DNA of 9,512 bases from positions 1-9,512 of the forward strand of contig DASWVQ010000314.1 of the NCBI GenBank assembly GCA_036401195.1, read 5' to 3'. The stretch is from JACDHQ01 sp036401195 (GTDB lineage: Bacteria; Gemmatimonadota; Gemmatimonadetes; Gemmatimonadales; Gemmatimonadaceae). Numbering within the stretch: position 1 is the first letter of the stretch; the number at the start of each line of letters is the position of its first letter. Of this stretch, positions 1 through 6,433 are shown one piece after another. Below the pieces are notes generated by a model. That model had not been told where the DNA came from and did not search any database. It saw only the letters and a list, made by a program, of their open reading frames with translations. The translations under genes and the position numbers were made by a program.

Positions 1-956
1 ACCTGTCCCTCGGCTGGCAGCGCGCCGACGGGCTGGGCGCGCGGGTCTCGATGCAGCGCGACCTGCGCGACGTGGGCGACGTGGCCGAGGTGTCGCGGAT
101 CCGCAACACGCTGGCCGCGCAGGAATTCGGGAGCGACTACACCGACCCGGTCGACGTGCGCGGCGTGGGCGTGGGGCTCACCTTCGGGCGCCACCTGGGG
201 GTGCTGTGGAGCATGCGCGGCGCGCTGGAGTCGCATCGCGCGGCCCAGGTTCATGCGTCGCCCGCGGCCGGCCGGTACGAAGGCACGCTCCTCCTGCCCG
301 AGATGGACGTGAGCCGCCTCGCGCTCGGCATCGAGCGGCCCACGTCGCTCTTCCCCCTGGGGGTGGAGGGCGCCTTCCATGCGGAGCTGCGGCTGAGCCG
401 CCGCTGGCGCCGCGGCGACGCGAGCATCGTCGGCGACCCGGGGCGCGACGTATGGCGCTTTCACGCGTCGGCGGACCTCCAGCGTCCCTTCGGCACGCGC
501 CGCCTGGTGAGCGCCACCGCGATCACCGCGGCCAGCGCGCCGGCGCTCGCCATGCCCCAGGAGCTCGCGTACGCCGGCGGGCCGGTGAGCGCTCCCGGCT
601 ACGACTACCATGCGCTCGTCGGCCGCGTCGTCGTCACGCAGCGCCTCGAGTGGCGGTTGCCCGTCCCCTTCGTGCGCGTCCCGCTCGGGCGCTTCGGCAC
701 GGCGCCCGGCACGGCGACGTTCGCGCCGTACGTGCACCTGGCGGGCGTCGGCGCGCCGGCCGCGGTGCAGCGCCTCGGCGGGAGCGGCTCCGCCTCCGCG
801 CTCCAGGCGCCGGTCACGGCCGGTCTCTATCCCTCGGTGGGGATCGGCGTGCTCACGCTCTTCGACCTCTTCCGACTCGACGTGGCCCGCGGGCTGCGCG
901 GCGGCCGCTGGACCTTCTCCGTGGACCTCGCGCCGGAGTTCTGGCGGATCCTCTGA
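1..956 (+). CDS. Outer-membrane beta-barrel-like protein, C-terminal part (5' end outside window)
   Basis: The frame is open from the left edge (first full codon at 3) to TGA at 954-956, giving about 317 visible residues. The N-terminus is missing, so the ATG at 51 is probably internal. The sequence has many short alternating hydrophobic/polar stretches separated by Gly-, Pro- and Asp-rich turns, which is typical of membrane beta-strands. A segment near nt 570-605 reads GGPVSAPGY and is followed by strand-like segments ending in EWRLPVPF. This loosely recalls the conserved loop and strand of Omp85/surface-antigen barrels, but the Arg expected in the VRGF/Y-type loop is replaced by Pro. The chain ends in FWRIL rather than a terminal aromatic residue. 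I infer an outer-membrane barrel; the exact family, cargo and any N-terminal domain cannot be told. It lies 186 bases upstream of the ATPase gene on the same strand. Confidence 0.6.
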   Translation, partial: LSLGWQRADGLGARVSMQRDLRDVGDVAEVSRIRNTLAAQEFGSDYTDPVDVRGVGVGLTFGRHLGVLWSMRGALESHRAAQVHASPAAGRYEGTLLLPEMDVSRLALGIERPTSLFPLGVEGAFHAELRLSRRWRRGDASIVGDPGRDVWRFHASADLQRPFGTRRLVSATAITAASAPALAMPQELAYAGGPVSAPGYDYHALVGRVVVTQRLEWRLPVPFVRVPLGRFGTAPGTATFAPYVHLAGVGAPAAVQRLGGSGSASALQAPVTAGLYPSVGIGVLTLFDLFRLDVARGLRGGRWTFSVDLAPEFWRIL

Positions 957-957
957 C

Positions 958-1057
958 GTCATCCTGGGCTGATGAAGTCAACCTGAGCTGGTGAAGTCAT
1001 CCTGAGCGCAGCGAAGTATCCGGCCCCGGCGCACCGAAGCCGGATCCTCCCCTTCGC
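958..1057. repeat. Intergenic tandem plus inverted repeat with GTCATCCTGAGC core
   Basis: Three adjacent units begin with GTCA(T/A)CCTG: 958-976, 977-995 and 996-1015. The third has the form GTCATCCTGAGCGCAGCGAA. It runs into a broken palindrome: GCGAAG (1011-1016) pairs with CTTCGC (1052-1057), and ATCCGGC (1018-1024) pairs with GCCGGAT (1039-1045), leaving a 14-base loop and an asymmetric internal bulge. From memory, this core recurs in intergenic DNA of many high-GC bacteria, and when wrongly translated gives peptides such as FAALRMT or ILRCAQDD; both appear here on the minus strand. It starts two bases after the stop of the barrel gene, so in RNA it could act as a 3' hairpin. There is no T-run, so an intrinsic terminator is not supported. 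The rest of the spacer (1058-1142) shows nothing I can name. Confidence 0.7.
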
Positions 1058-1142
1058 GCACGATGCCCTCCCGGCGACCGTTTGACTCCCTCGATCGCAA
1101 ATCGGTGATGGCCCGCGCGGCCGCGCCTCGCATGTTCCCGGC

Positions 1143-3467
1143 GTGTCGTCGCCCCCGCTCACCGCGCCCCCCGCCCCCCCCGGCCGCCCCCTGTCCGCGG
1201 GCGACCGCTGGCTCCTCCCCGTGCTGCGCGAGCTGCTCGCTCCCGAGACCATCGAGTGGCTCTGCACCGACGACCCACCCTCGCTCTGGCACGCGGCCAT
1301 CGAGCGGGGGCTGGTGGACGAGGCCCCGCTGCTCTGGACCGCGTCGCGCCACGCCGGCGTCCCCTGCTCGAGCGCCGTCGCCCCGCTGCCCACGGCCGCG
1401 GAGCTGCTCGAGGAGCGGTGGGCGCGGCGCTTCCGCGTGGTGCCGCTCGGCGCCTCCGATGGCCAGATCGACGTCGCCACCGCGGACCCTTTCGACATCG
1501 AGGCCGAGCGGGCGATCGCCTTCGCCACCGGCCGCCGGGTGCGGCTGCACCTCGCGAGCCCGTACGCGATCGCCGAGCAGCTCGACCGCCTCTACGGCGG
1601 GGCGCGCGGGGAGTGGGGCTCGGCCGCGCTGGTGGGCTCCGAACCCACCGCCGACGTGGAACACCTGGGGGGCGACACGGAAGGCGCGCCGGAGGGATTC
1701 GACGAGGATTCCCGCCTCATCACCCCCCTGGTCGACCGGCTGCTGGCCGACGGCGTGCAGGCGCGGGCGAGCGACGTGCACATCGAGCCGGAAGAGCGCG
1801 GCGTGGTCGTGCGCCACCGCGTGGACGGCGTGCTGCGCGACGTGACGGTGCTCCCGCGCGGCGTCGCCCCGGGGCTCGCCTCGCGCATCAAGATCCTCTC
1901 CGGCCTCGACATCGCCGACCGCCTCCGCCCGCAGGACGGGCGTGCGCGCGTGGCGGTGAACGGCCGGCCGGTCGATCTCCGCATCTCGACGCTCCCCGCC
2001 GCGCGCGGGGAGAAGATCGTCGTGCGCATCCTCGATGCGCGCACCACGATCCTCGGGCTCGACGAGATGGGGTTCGGCCCCTCCGAACGCGCGCGCCTCG
2101 CCACCCTGCTCCAGGTGCGCGAGGGGCTGATCCTGCTCACCGGGCCCACCGGCTCCGGGAAGACGACCACGCTGTACGCCGCCGTCCGCGAGATCACCGG
2201 ACGCGGGGTGAACGTGGTCACGGTGGAGGACCCGGTGGAGTACCGGATCCCCGGCATCGTGCAGGTCCAGGTGCACGAGCGGAGCGGGCTCACCTTCGCC
2301 GCGGCGTTGCGCTCGATCATGCGGCAGGACCCCGACGTGATCCTCGTGGGGGAGATCCGCGACCGCGAGACGGCGGAGATCGCGATCCAGGCCTCGCTCA
2401 CCGGCCACCTCGTCCTCTCCACGCTGCACACCAACGACGCCGCGAGCGCGATCACCCGGCTGATGGACATCGGCGTCGAGCGGCACAAGATCGGCACGGC
2501 GCTCAAGGGGGTGGTGGCGCAGCGGCTGCTGCGGCGCCTCTGCCCCGCCTGCGCGACGCTGGTCGCCCTGGGAAGCGCCAGCCACGGCCTGGAGGCGGGA
2601 ACCGACGTGGGCGAGGCACGCGGCTGCGCGGAGTGCGCGGGCACCGGCTACGCCGGCCGGCTCGCGATCGCCGAGGTGTTGCTCGGCACGCCGGAGATCG
2701 AGTCGCTCGTGGCCGCGGGCGCCTCGGCGGAGCGCATCGCGGAACGGGCGAGGGCGTCGGGGATGGGATCGCTGTGGAGCGCGGGGATCGCGCACGTGCG
2801 CCGCGGTGCCACCTCCCTCGACGAGCTGCTTCGCGTCGCCGAGCCCCCGCGCCCTGCCGCGCGGGAGCACCCCGACCGATCGTCGCCGATCCCGGACGGG
2901 GCCTTCGCCCTGCTGCCGGAATTCGAGGATCCCCCCTCGCGGTCAGCCGGCGCCGGGGCGGAGCTCGCGCCCGCGCCCCGCTACATTCCGCCCATGACCG
3001 AGATCAAGGCAGGAACCGTCGACGTCTTCGTCATCCGCCCGCACGCCGACGGGTGGCAGGTGCTCGTGATGCAGCGGGCCATGGGCACGCGCTGCCCCGG
3101 ATCATGGGAAACCGTGCACGGCCGCATCGAGCCGGGGGAACACCCGGAGGAGGGGGCGGTGCGCGAGGTGGCCGAGGAGACCGGGCTCGCGATCGAGCGG
3201 CTCTACGCGATCTGCGTGCAGCCCTTCTACCTGCTGCCGGTGCGCACCATGCAGCTCGCCGCGGTGTTCGCCGCCTTCGTCCCCCTCGAGGGCGAGGTGG
3301 TGCTCGGTCCCGAGCACCGGGACCATGCGTGGCTCCCCGTCGCCGAGGCGCGCCGCCGCTTCGCGTGGCCGCGCGAACGGCAGTCGCTGGACGAGCTCAT
3401 GGAACTGGTGGGGAGCGGCGACGCGGGACCCCTCGAGGACGTGCTCCGGGTGAGGCTGGGCAACTGA
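1143..3467 (+). CDS. gspE: GspE/PilB-family type II secretion/type IV pilus ATPase fused to a Nudix hydrolase
   Basis: This is a 774-residue open frame. GTG at 1143 is the first possible start after an in-frame TGA at 1083, and it has no clear Shine-Dalgarno. Residues about 20-155 resemble the N-terminal domain of GspE/PilB/MshE ATPases. The ATPase core has Walker A GPTGSGKTT (334-342, Lys340), an Asp box with VEDPVEY (361-367), Walker B DVILVGEIRD (398-407, Glu404), a His box with His422 and His429, and a zinc-type tetracysteine set Cys467/Cys470/Cys495/Cys498. The ATPase region ends near residue 565. A Pro/Ala-rich linker (about 566-617) leads in frame into a full Nudix domain (618-774). 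Family members are cytoplasmic hexamers that drive pilus or pseudopilus assembly by ATP hydrolysis. No inner-membrane partner (GspF/PilC) is visible in the window, so GspE versus PilB is not settled. The fusion is unusual; a separately translated Nudix protein starting at 2994 is the alternative. Confidence 0.88.
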   Translation: MSSPPLTAPPAPPGRPLSAGDRWLLPVLRELLAPETIEWLCTDDPPSLWHAAIERGLVDEAPLLWTASRHAGVPCSSAVAPLPTAAELLEERWARRFRVVPLGASDGQIDVATADPFDIEAERAIAFATGRRVRLHLASPYAIAEQLDRLYGGARGEWGSAALVGSEPTADVEHLGGDTEGAPEGFDEDSRLITPLVDRLLADGVQARASDVHIEPEERGVVVRHRVDGVLRDVTVLPRGVAPGLASRIKILSGLDIADRLRPQDGRARVAVNGRPVDLRISTLPAARGEKIVVRILDARTTILGLDEMGFGPSERARLATLLQVREGLILLTGPTGSGKTTTLYAAVREITGRGVNVVTVEDPVEYRIPGIVQVQVHERSGLTFAAALRSIMRQDPDVILVGEIRDRETAEIAIQASLTGHLVLSTLHTNDAASAITRLMDIGVERHKIGTALKGVVAQRLLRRLCPACATLVALGSASHGLEAGTDVGEARGCAECAGTGYAGRLAIAEVLLGTPEIESLVAAGASAERIAERARASGMGSLWSAGIAHVRRGATSLDELLRVAEPPRPAAREHPDRSSPIPDGAFALLPEFEDPPSRSAGAGAELAPAPRYIPPMTEIKAGTVDVFVIRPHADGWQVLVMQRAMGTRCPGSWETVHGRIEPGEHPEEGAVREVAEETGLAIERLYAICVQPFYLLPVRTMQLAAVFAAFVPLEGEVVLGPEHRDHAWLPVAEARRRFAWPRERQSLDELMELVGSGDAGPLEDVLRVRLGN
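2994..3467 (+). other. Nudix hydrolase domain (possible separate 157-residue protein)
   Basis: Residues 618-774 of the preceding open frame form a complete Nudix fold-length unit. The Nudix box matches the consensus GX5EX7REUXEEXGU exactly: Gly660, Glu666, Arg674-Glu675, Glu678-Glu679, Gly681-Leu682. These glutamates normally bind the divalent metals that cleave a nucleoside diphosphate linked to another moiety. The upstream strand (VDVFVIRP...VLVMQRA) and the C-terminal HRDHAWLPVAEA...W...RQSLDELMELV resemble NudB-type dihydroneopterin triphosphate pyrophosphatases, but I cannot fix the substrate. ATG at 2994 would be a natural start for a stand-alone protein of ordinary Nudix size. A TACATT hexamer (2982-2987) lies six bases upstream and could be a -10 box of a leaderless transcript. 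No in-frame stop separates it from the ATPase, so it is listed here as a domain, not a second gene. Confidence 0.75.
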
Positions 3468-3468
3468 A

Positions 3469-3669
3469 GGCTGCCGGTTCTCGGCTCTCGGCCCTCGGCC
3501 CTCGGCACGAATCCGGAAGCGACCGGCGCGCGGGGTCGCGCGCGCTCGATTTCCCTATTCGGCGAAGTTCAACAGATGCGGTGTGCGCGCTAAAGGGCGG
3601 CGCAGCCGCCCAGGCGCGCTTCCGATTCCGGAGCCGAGAGCCGAGGGCCGAGGGCCGAGAGCCCCAGCC
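3469..3669. repeat. Large imperfect inverted repeat with tandem 7-mer arms
   Basis: This element fills most of the 224-base spacer between the convergent ATPase-Nudix gene and lgt. The left arm (3469-3521) and right arm (3617-3669) are each 53 bases. Each contains four tandem 7-mers: (T/C)CTCGGC at 3479-3506, and the complement GCCGAG(A/G) at 3633-3660. The arms are flanked by matching GGCTG/CAGCC outer ends and GGAAGCG/CGCTTCC inner ends. One-base offsets make the pairing imperfect. The 95-base centre holds two further perfect hairpins (3526-3543 and 3595-3611) and an AT-richer stretch around 3546-3575. Related 7-mer arrays, recognisable when mistranslated as PRAEGRE-like peptides, are something I associate from memory with intergenic DNA of Gemmatimonadota-like genomes. 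The function is unknown; between convergent genes, a bidirectional RNA hairpin or a mobile REP/MITE-like repeat are both plausible. Confidence 0.75.
3591..3611 (-). terminator. Possible weak terminator hairpin of the lgt operon
   Basis: GGGCGGC (3595-3601) and GCCGCCC (3605-3611) form a perfect 7-bp G/C stem with a three-base loop. On the minus strand the stem is followed by TTTA (3594-3591), a very short T-run. It lies about 80 bases beyond the lgt stop codon, so it is correctly placed to end the minus-strand operon. The short T-run makes this a weak candidate, and the hairpin may simply be part of the surrounding repeat. Confidence 0.35.
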
Positions 3670-3691
3670 GTCAGTTGCGGTTCCCGTTACC

Positions 3692-4555
3692 TCAGCCCGC
3701 CCTTCCTACGGCGTAGATCCCCGGCTTCCCCTCTCCCGGCCTGTTCCGCCACACCATCAACGCCACCCCCACCCCCATCACCGCCAGCGCGATCACCTGC
3801 GCGGCCGTGAGCGGGCCGAAGAAGCGGTCGTCCTTCGCCCGGACGAACTCGATGATGAAGCGCTCGAGCCCCGCGAGGATGCACCACACCCCGAAGAGCC
3901 ACCCTTCCGCGTGCTTGTGGTCGCGCATGCGCCAGAGGATCGCGAACATCACGAACCCCATCAGCGTCTCGTAGAGCTGCGTGGGGTGCACCGCGATCAC
4001 CTGCGCCAGGTCGGTGCCGGCGGGGAAGTGCACCCCGAAGTCGTGCGCCATGATCCCCGCCGTGGACGGAGGTGCGCCATTCGGGAACGCCACGGCCAGC
4101 GGCCCGCTCCACGGGCGGCCATAGTCGTCACCCACGGCCCAGCACCCCGTGCGTCCCACGCTGTACCCGGCGGCGATCGCCACTCCCGCCACGTCGGCGT
4201 AGCGGATGAACGACAGCTTCCGCCACCGGATCACGAGGAAGCAGGCGAGCACGGATCCCATGAACCCGCCCCAGAACACGAACCCGCCCCGGCTGAAGAG
4301 GTCGCGCACGTCCTGCGTGATCACCAGCACGTAGTAGAGCTTCGCGCCGATCAGCGTGCCCACGACCGCCGCGAACACCACGTCGCTCGTGCCGTAGGCC
4401 TCCTGGTAGTGGCCGCGGCGGCCCAGTTCCCGCTCCACGATCACCTGCGCGATCACGAAGGCGAGGAGCATGGCGATCCCGAAGCCCGTGAACTGGAGCG
4501 GGCCGAGGCCGAAGGCGAAGGGATGGTGGACGATGGGCTGGCTGGCGAGCATCAT
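3692..4555 (-). CDS. lgt: Prolipoprotein diacylglyceryl transferase
   Basis: Lgt moves a diacylglyceryl group from phosphatidylglycerol to the lipobox cysteine of prolipoproteins in the inner membrane. The 287-residue length is typical. Several hydrophobic segments span the chain (about 22-41, 57-79, 93-110, 119-133, 198-209, 219-235, 250-269). Family landmarks are GRTGCWAVGDDYGRP (134-148, Arg135), HPTQLYE (190-196) and ERFIIEFVR (231-239, Arg232). Arg135 and Arg232 line up, in my by-eye alignment, with E. coli Arg143 and Arg239. Other positions differ: Trp95 where E. coli has His103, Cys138 where it has Asn146, and Thr23 near Tyr26. The ATG at 4555 overlaps the tsaD stop by four bases (ATGA), with no clear Shine-Dalgarno, so coupling to tsaD is likely. 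A second ATG follows immediately at 4552. It is the last gene of the operon. Confidence 0.95.
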   Translation of the reverse strand: MMLASQPIVHHPFAFGLGPLQFTGFGIAMLLAFVIAQVIVERELGRRGHYQEAYGTSDVVFAAVVGTLIGAKLYYVLVITQDVRDLFSRGGFVFWGGFMGSVLACFLVIRWRKLSFIRYADVAGVAIAAGYSVGRTGCWAVGDDYGRPWSGPLAVAFPNGAPPSTAGIMAHDFGVHFPAGTDLAQVIAVHPTQLYETLMGFVMFAILWRMRDHKHAEGWLFGVWCILAGLERFIIEFVRAKDDRFFGPLTAAQVIALAVMGVGVALMVWRNRPGEGKPGIYAVGRAG

Positions 4556-5613
4556 GAGGATTGCATCCCGGGAATGGGCAACGAAGCATACGCGTTGAGC
4601 GCGAGGGGCGCCCGCTCCCCGCGCTCGAAGTGGTACAGGCCGGCGCGCGCGATCATCGCGGCGTTGTCGGTGGCCAGCCGCGCCGAGGGAGCGTACACCG
4701 AGGCGCCGAACGACGCCACCCGCGCCCGCATCGCCTCGGCCAGGGTATGGTTCCCCGCCACCCCGCCCCCGAGCACGATGCGCCGCCGCCCGCGCTGCTC
4801 GGCGGCCCGCGCCGTCTTCTCCACCAGGGTCTCCACGAGCGCGTCATGGAAGCCCCGCGCGATCGAGGCGCGTGCCGCGTCGGGGAGCGTGCCCCCGTTC
4901 GCGCGCTCCGCGGCGCGCACCGCGTTCAGCACCGCCGTCTTCAGCCCGCTGAACGACACGTCGTAGTAATCGGCGTCCCCCGGCTGCCGGTTGCGGAACA
5001 GCATCGGGCGCGCGAAGCGATGCGTCGTCGCCCCGGCCTCCCGCGCCAGCCGCTCCACGTGCGGGCCGCCGGGGTAGGGGAGCCCGAGCAGCTTGGCCAC
5101 CTTGTCGAAGGCCTCCCCCGCCGCGTCGTCGCGGGTGCGCCCCAGCAGGTGGTAGCGCCCCCACGCCTCCACGTCGATGAGGAGCGTGTGCCCCCCCGAC
5201 ACCAGCAGCGCGGTGAACGGGGGGGTGGCGTCCGCGTGCTCCAGCGCGGTGGCGAAGAGGTGTCCCTCCATGTGGTGCACGCCGAGGGTCGGGATCCCCG
5301 CGCTCCACGCCAGCGCCTTGCCGAAGCTCGCCCCCACGAGGAGCGCTCCCACCAGTCCGGGGCCGTGCGTCACCGCCACCGCGTCGAGGTCGCGCAGGGT
5401 GAGTCCCGCGTCGGCGAGCGCCCGCTCGACCACCGGCACCACCGCGGTGAGGTGGGCCCGCGACGCGATCTCCGGCACCACCCCGCCGAACACGCGATGC
5501 ACGTCCTGCGAGAGGATCACCAGCGAGCGCACCTCGGCGGCGTCCCCCGCCCCCTCCACCACCGACCCCGACGTCTCGTCGCAGGAGGTCTCGATCCCGA
5601 GGATGCGCGTCAC
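4552..5613 (-). CDS. tsaD: tRNA N6-threonylcarbamoyladenosine (t6A) transferase subunit TsaD
   Basis: TsaD, with TsaB and TsaE, transfers threonylcarbamoyl from threonylcarbamoyl-AMP to A37 of tRNAs that read ANN codons. The 353 residues match the usual length. The N-terminus ILGIETSCDET (4-14) is the typical start of the ASKHA-type fold. The metal-binding HMEGH lies at 114-118, SGGHT at 139-143, the nucleotide-binding GGGVAGN at 282-288, and the metal-ligand Asp in DNAAM at 316. The start is GTG at 5613, chosen because it places the conserved N-terminus at residue 4 and overlaps the stop of the upstream gene by four bases (GTGA). The frame stays open far upstream to 6360, but that stretch is Arg/Ala-rich shadow of the YbbR-like gene. 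TsaB and TsaE are not in the window. Confidence 0.96.
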   Translation of the reverse strand: MTRILGIETSCDETSGSVVEGAGDAAEVRSLVILSQDVHRVFGGVVPEIASRAHLTAVVPVVERALADAGLTLRDLDAVAVTHGPGLVGALLVGASFGKALAWSAGIPTLGVHHMEGHLFATALEHADATPPFTALLVSGGHTLLIDVEAWGRYHLLGRTRDDAAGEAFDKVAKLLGLPYPGGPHVERLAREAGATTHRFARPMLFRNRQPGDADYYDVSFSGLKTAVLNAVRAAERANGGTLPDAARASIARGFHDALVETLVEKTARAAEQRGRRRIVLGGGVAGNHTLAEAMRARVASFGASVYAPSARLATDNAAMIARAGLYHFERGERAPLALNAYASLPIPGMQSS

Positions 5614-6374
5614 GGCGCCGGGGGAATGCCGACGCTGTCGGGACGCGGCGCGATCGGGGCCGAGACCGGCGCGGTCACCGGCGCCTCGGCCGGCACCGCC
5701 GAGGGAATCGAGTGCCAGATCACCTGCGCGAACACCGACCCGGGACGCACCCGGGCCCGTCCCAGGTCGGTGGTGTCGAGCGGGGCGAGGATGATCGTGG
5801 AGTCGGCCGCGGTGATCGTGATCGGCATCGTGTGCACCGCGCTGATGCGCGACACCGTGCGACGCGGCCCGGTCACGCGCACCGAGTCGGGGTCGAAGCG
5901 GATCACCGGGTCGAAGCGCTCCAGGCTGTCCGCCTCCAGGCGGAGGCCGGATCGCACCGGCACGCGCTTCGCCAGCTCCGGCGCGAACACCATCGTGATG
6001 CGCCGCGGCTCCACCCCCCGCACGATCGCCTCCACCCCGGGGGGGAGGTCCACGTCCTCCGGCCGCAGGGTGAGCTCGAGGGTGTCGGGCACGTCCTCCC
6101 CGATCGACCGGCGGATCGTGGGGGGCGCCGAGTAGAGCTTCAGCAGCTCGCGCCCGCTCCCCACCACCAGCGCCCGGATCGTCGGCAGCTCCCCCACCAG
6201 CTGCAGCGACGGATCGAACGACGGCTGGAAGCGCACCGTGATGATCTCCTCCGCCGGCTCCTTGGCGCTCACGATGAACCAGAGCACCAGCGCGAGCAGC
6301 ACCGCCGTGCCCTTGAGCGCCAGGCGCTCGGTGAACGCGGAGGCGAGCCGCCGCCGCCACCGGGGCCCCCGCAT
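5610..6374 (-). CDS. YbbR/CdaR-like membrane-anchored protein
   Basis: This is a 254-residue protein. A basic N-terminus (RGPRWRRRL) is followed by one hydrophobic segment (about 20-36, ending LWFIVSA), then beta-rich extracytoplasmic sequence. Two repeats resembling YbbR domains can be drawn at about 43-128 and 133-217; the second contains the family-like DSVRVTGPRRTVSRI (163-177). The tail (about 225-254) is Pro/Ala-rich. YbbR proteins (CdaR) are known as regulators of the diadenylate cyclase CdaA and usually sit beside cdaA; no cdaA is visible here, so the role is unassigned. The start is uncertain: ATG at 6374 gives a normal membrane-anchor spacing. GTG at 6431, two bases after the tlpA-like stop, would add 19 residues of Pro-rich sequence. 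Neither has a Shine-Dalgarno. The stop overlaps the tsaD start. Confidence 0.8.
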   Translation of the reverse strand: MRGPRWRRRLASAFTERLALKGTAVLLALVLWFIVSAKEPAEEIITVRFQPSFDPSLQLVGELPTIRALVVGSGRELLKLYSAPPTIRRSIGEDVPDTLELTLRPEDVDLPPGVEAIVRGVEPRRITMVFAPELAKRVPVRSGLRLEADSLERFDPVIRFDPDSVRVTGPRRTVSRISAVHTMPITITAADSTIILAPLDTTDLGRARVRPGSVFAQVIWHSIPSAVPAEAPVTAPVSAPIAPRPDSVGIPPAP

Positions 6375-6405
6375 GGCGGGAGTCCCGTGGCCCGGCGGCG
6401 CCGGC

Positions 6406-6428
6406 GGGGGAGGGGAGGCGGGGGCGGG
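6406..6428 (+). other. G-quadruplex-compatible G-run cluster
   Basis: Four G-runs of at least three lie at 6406-6410, 6412-6415, 6420-6424 and 6426-6428, separated by loops of 1, 4 and 1 bases, which fits the G3+N1-7 pattern. It is on the + strand, so it is the template strand for the operon and its mRNA is C-rich. It falls exactly in the tlpA-like/ybbR-like junction. Chance occurrence is plausible at this GC content, and no function is shown. Confidence 0.4.
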
Positions 6429-6433
6429 CACGG

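Noticed and set aside
1082..1109. Possible promoter before the ATPase gene: TTGACT (1082-1087) and GGTGAT (1104-1109), 16-base spacer
   Set aside because: The -35 resembles the consensus but the -10 is poor, and one decent hexamer is expected by chance in a short AT-richer patch.
978..2870. A 630-codon open frame on the minus strand opposite the ATPase gene
   Set aside because: It is antisense to a well-supported gene, has His/Arg-rich shadow composition, and ends in the mistranslated intergenic repeat (ILRCAQDD).
2806..2997. Frame-shifted end of the ATPase stopping at TGA 2995-2997
   Set aside because: The translation is Arg/Pro/Ser-rich and less protein-like than the in-frame linker. It is kept only as a caveat to the fusion.
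3526..3543. GCGCGCG/CGCGCGC hairpin as a terminator of the ATPase-Nudix gene
   Set aside because: The stem is perfect but no T-run follows; alternating GC easily forms such stems by chance at this base composition.
1256..4966. A 1236-codon open frame on the + strand
   Set aside because: It crosses the ATPase-Nudix gene, the repeat and the antisense of lgt and tsaD. Its product is Arg/Ala/Pro/Gly-rich with no motif. It is a frame kept open by high GC.
5614..6360. Upstream extension of the tsaD frame to ATG 6360
   Set aside because: The conserved TsaD N-terminus starts at GTG 5613; the extension is out-of-frame shadow of the ybbR-like gene. The same reasoning rejects the extensions to 6983, 7594, 8541 and 9242 in the neighbouring genes.
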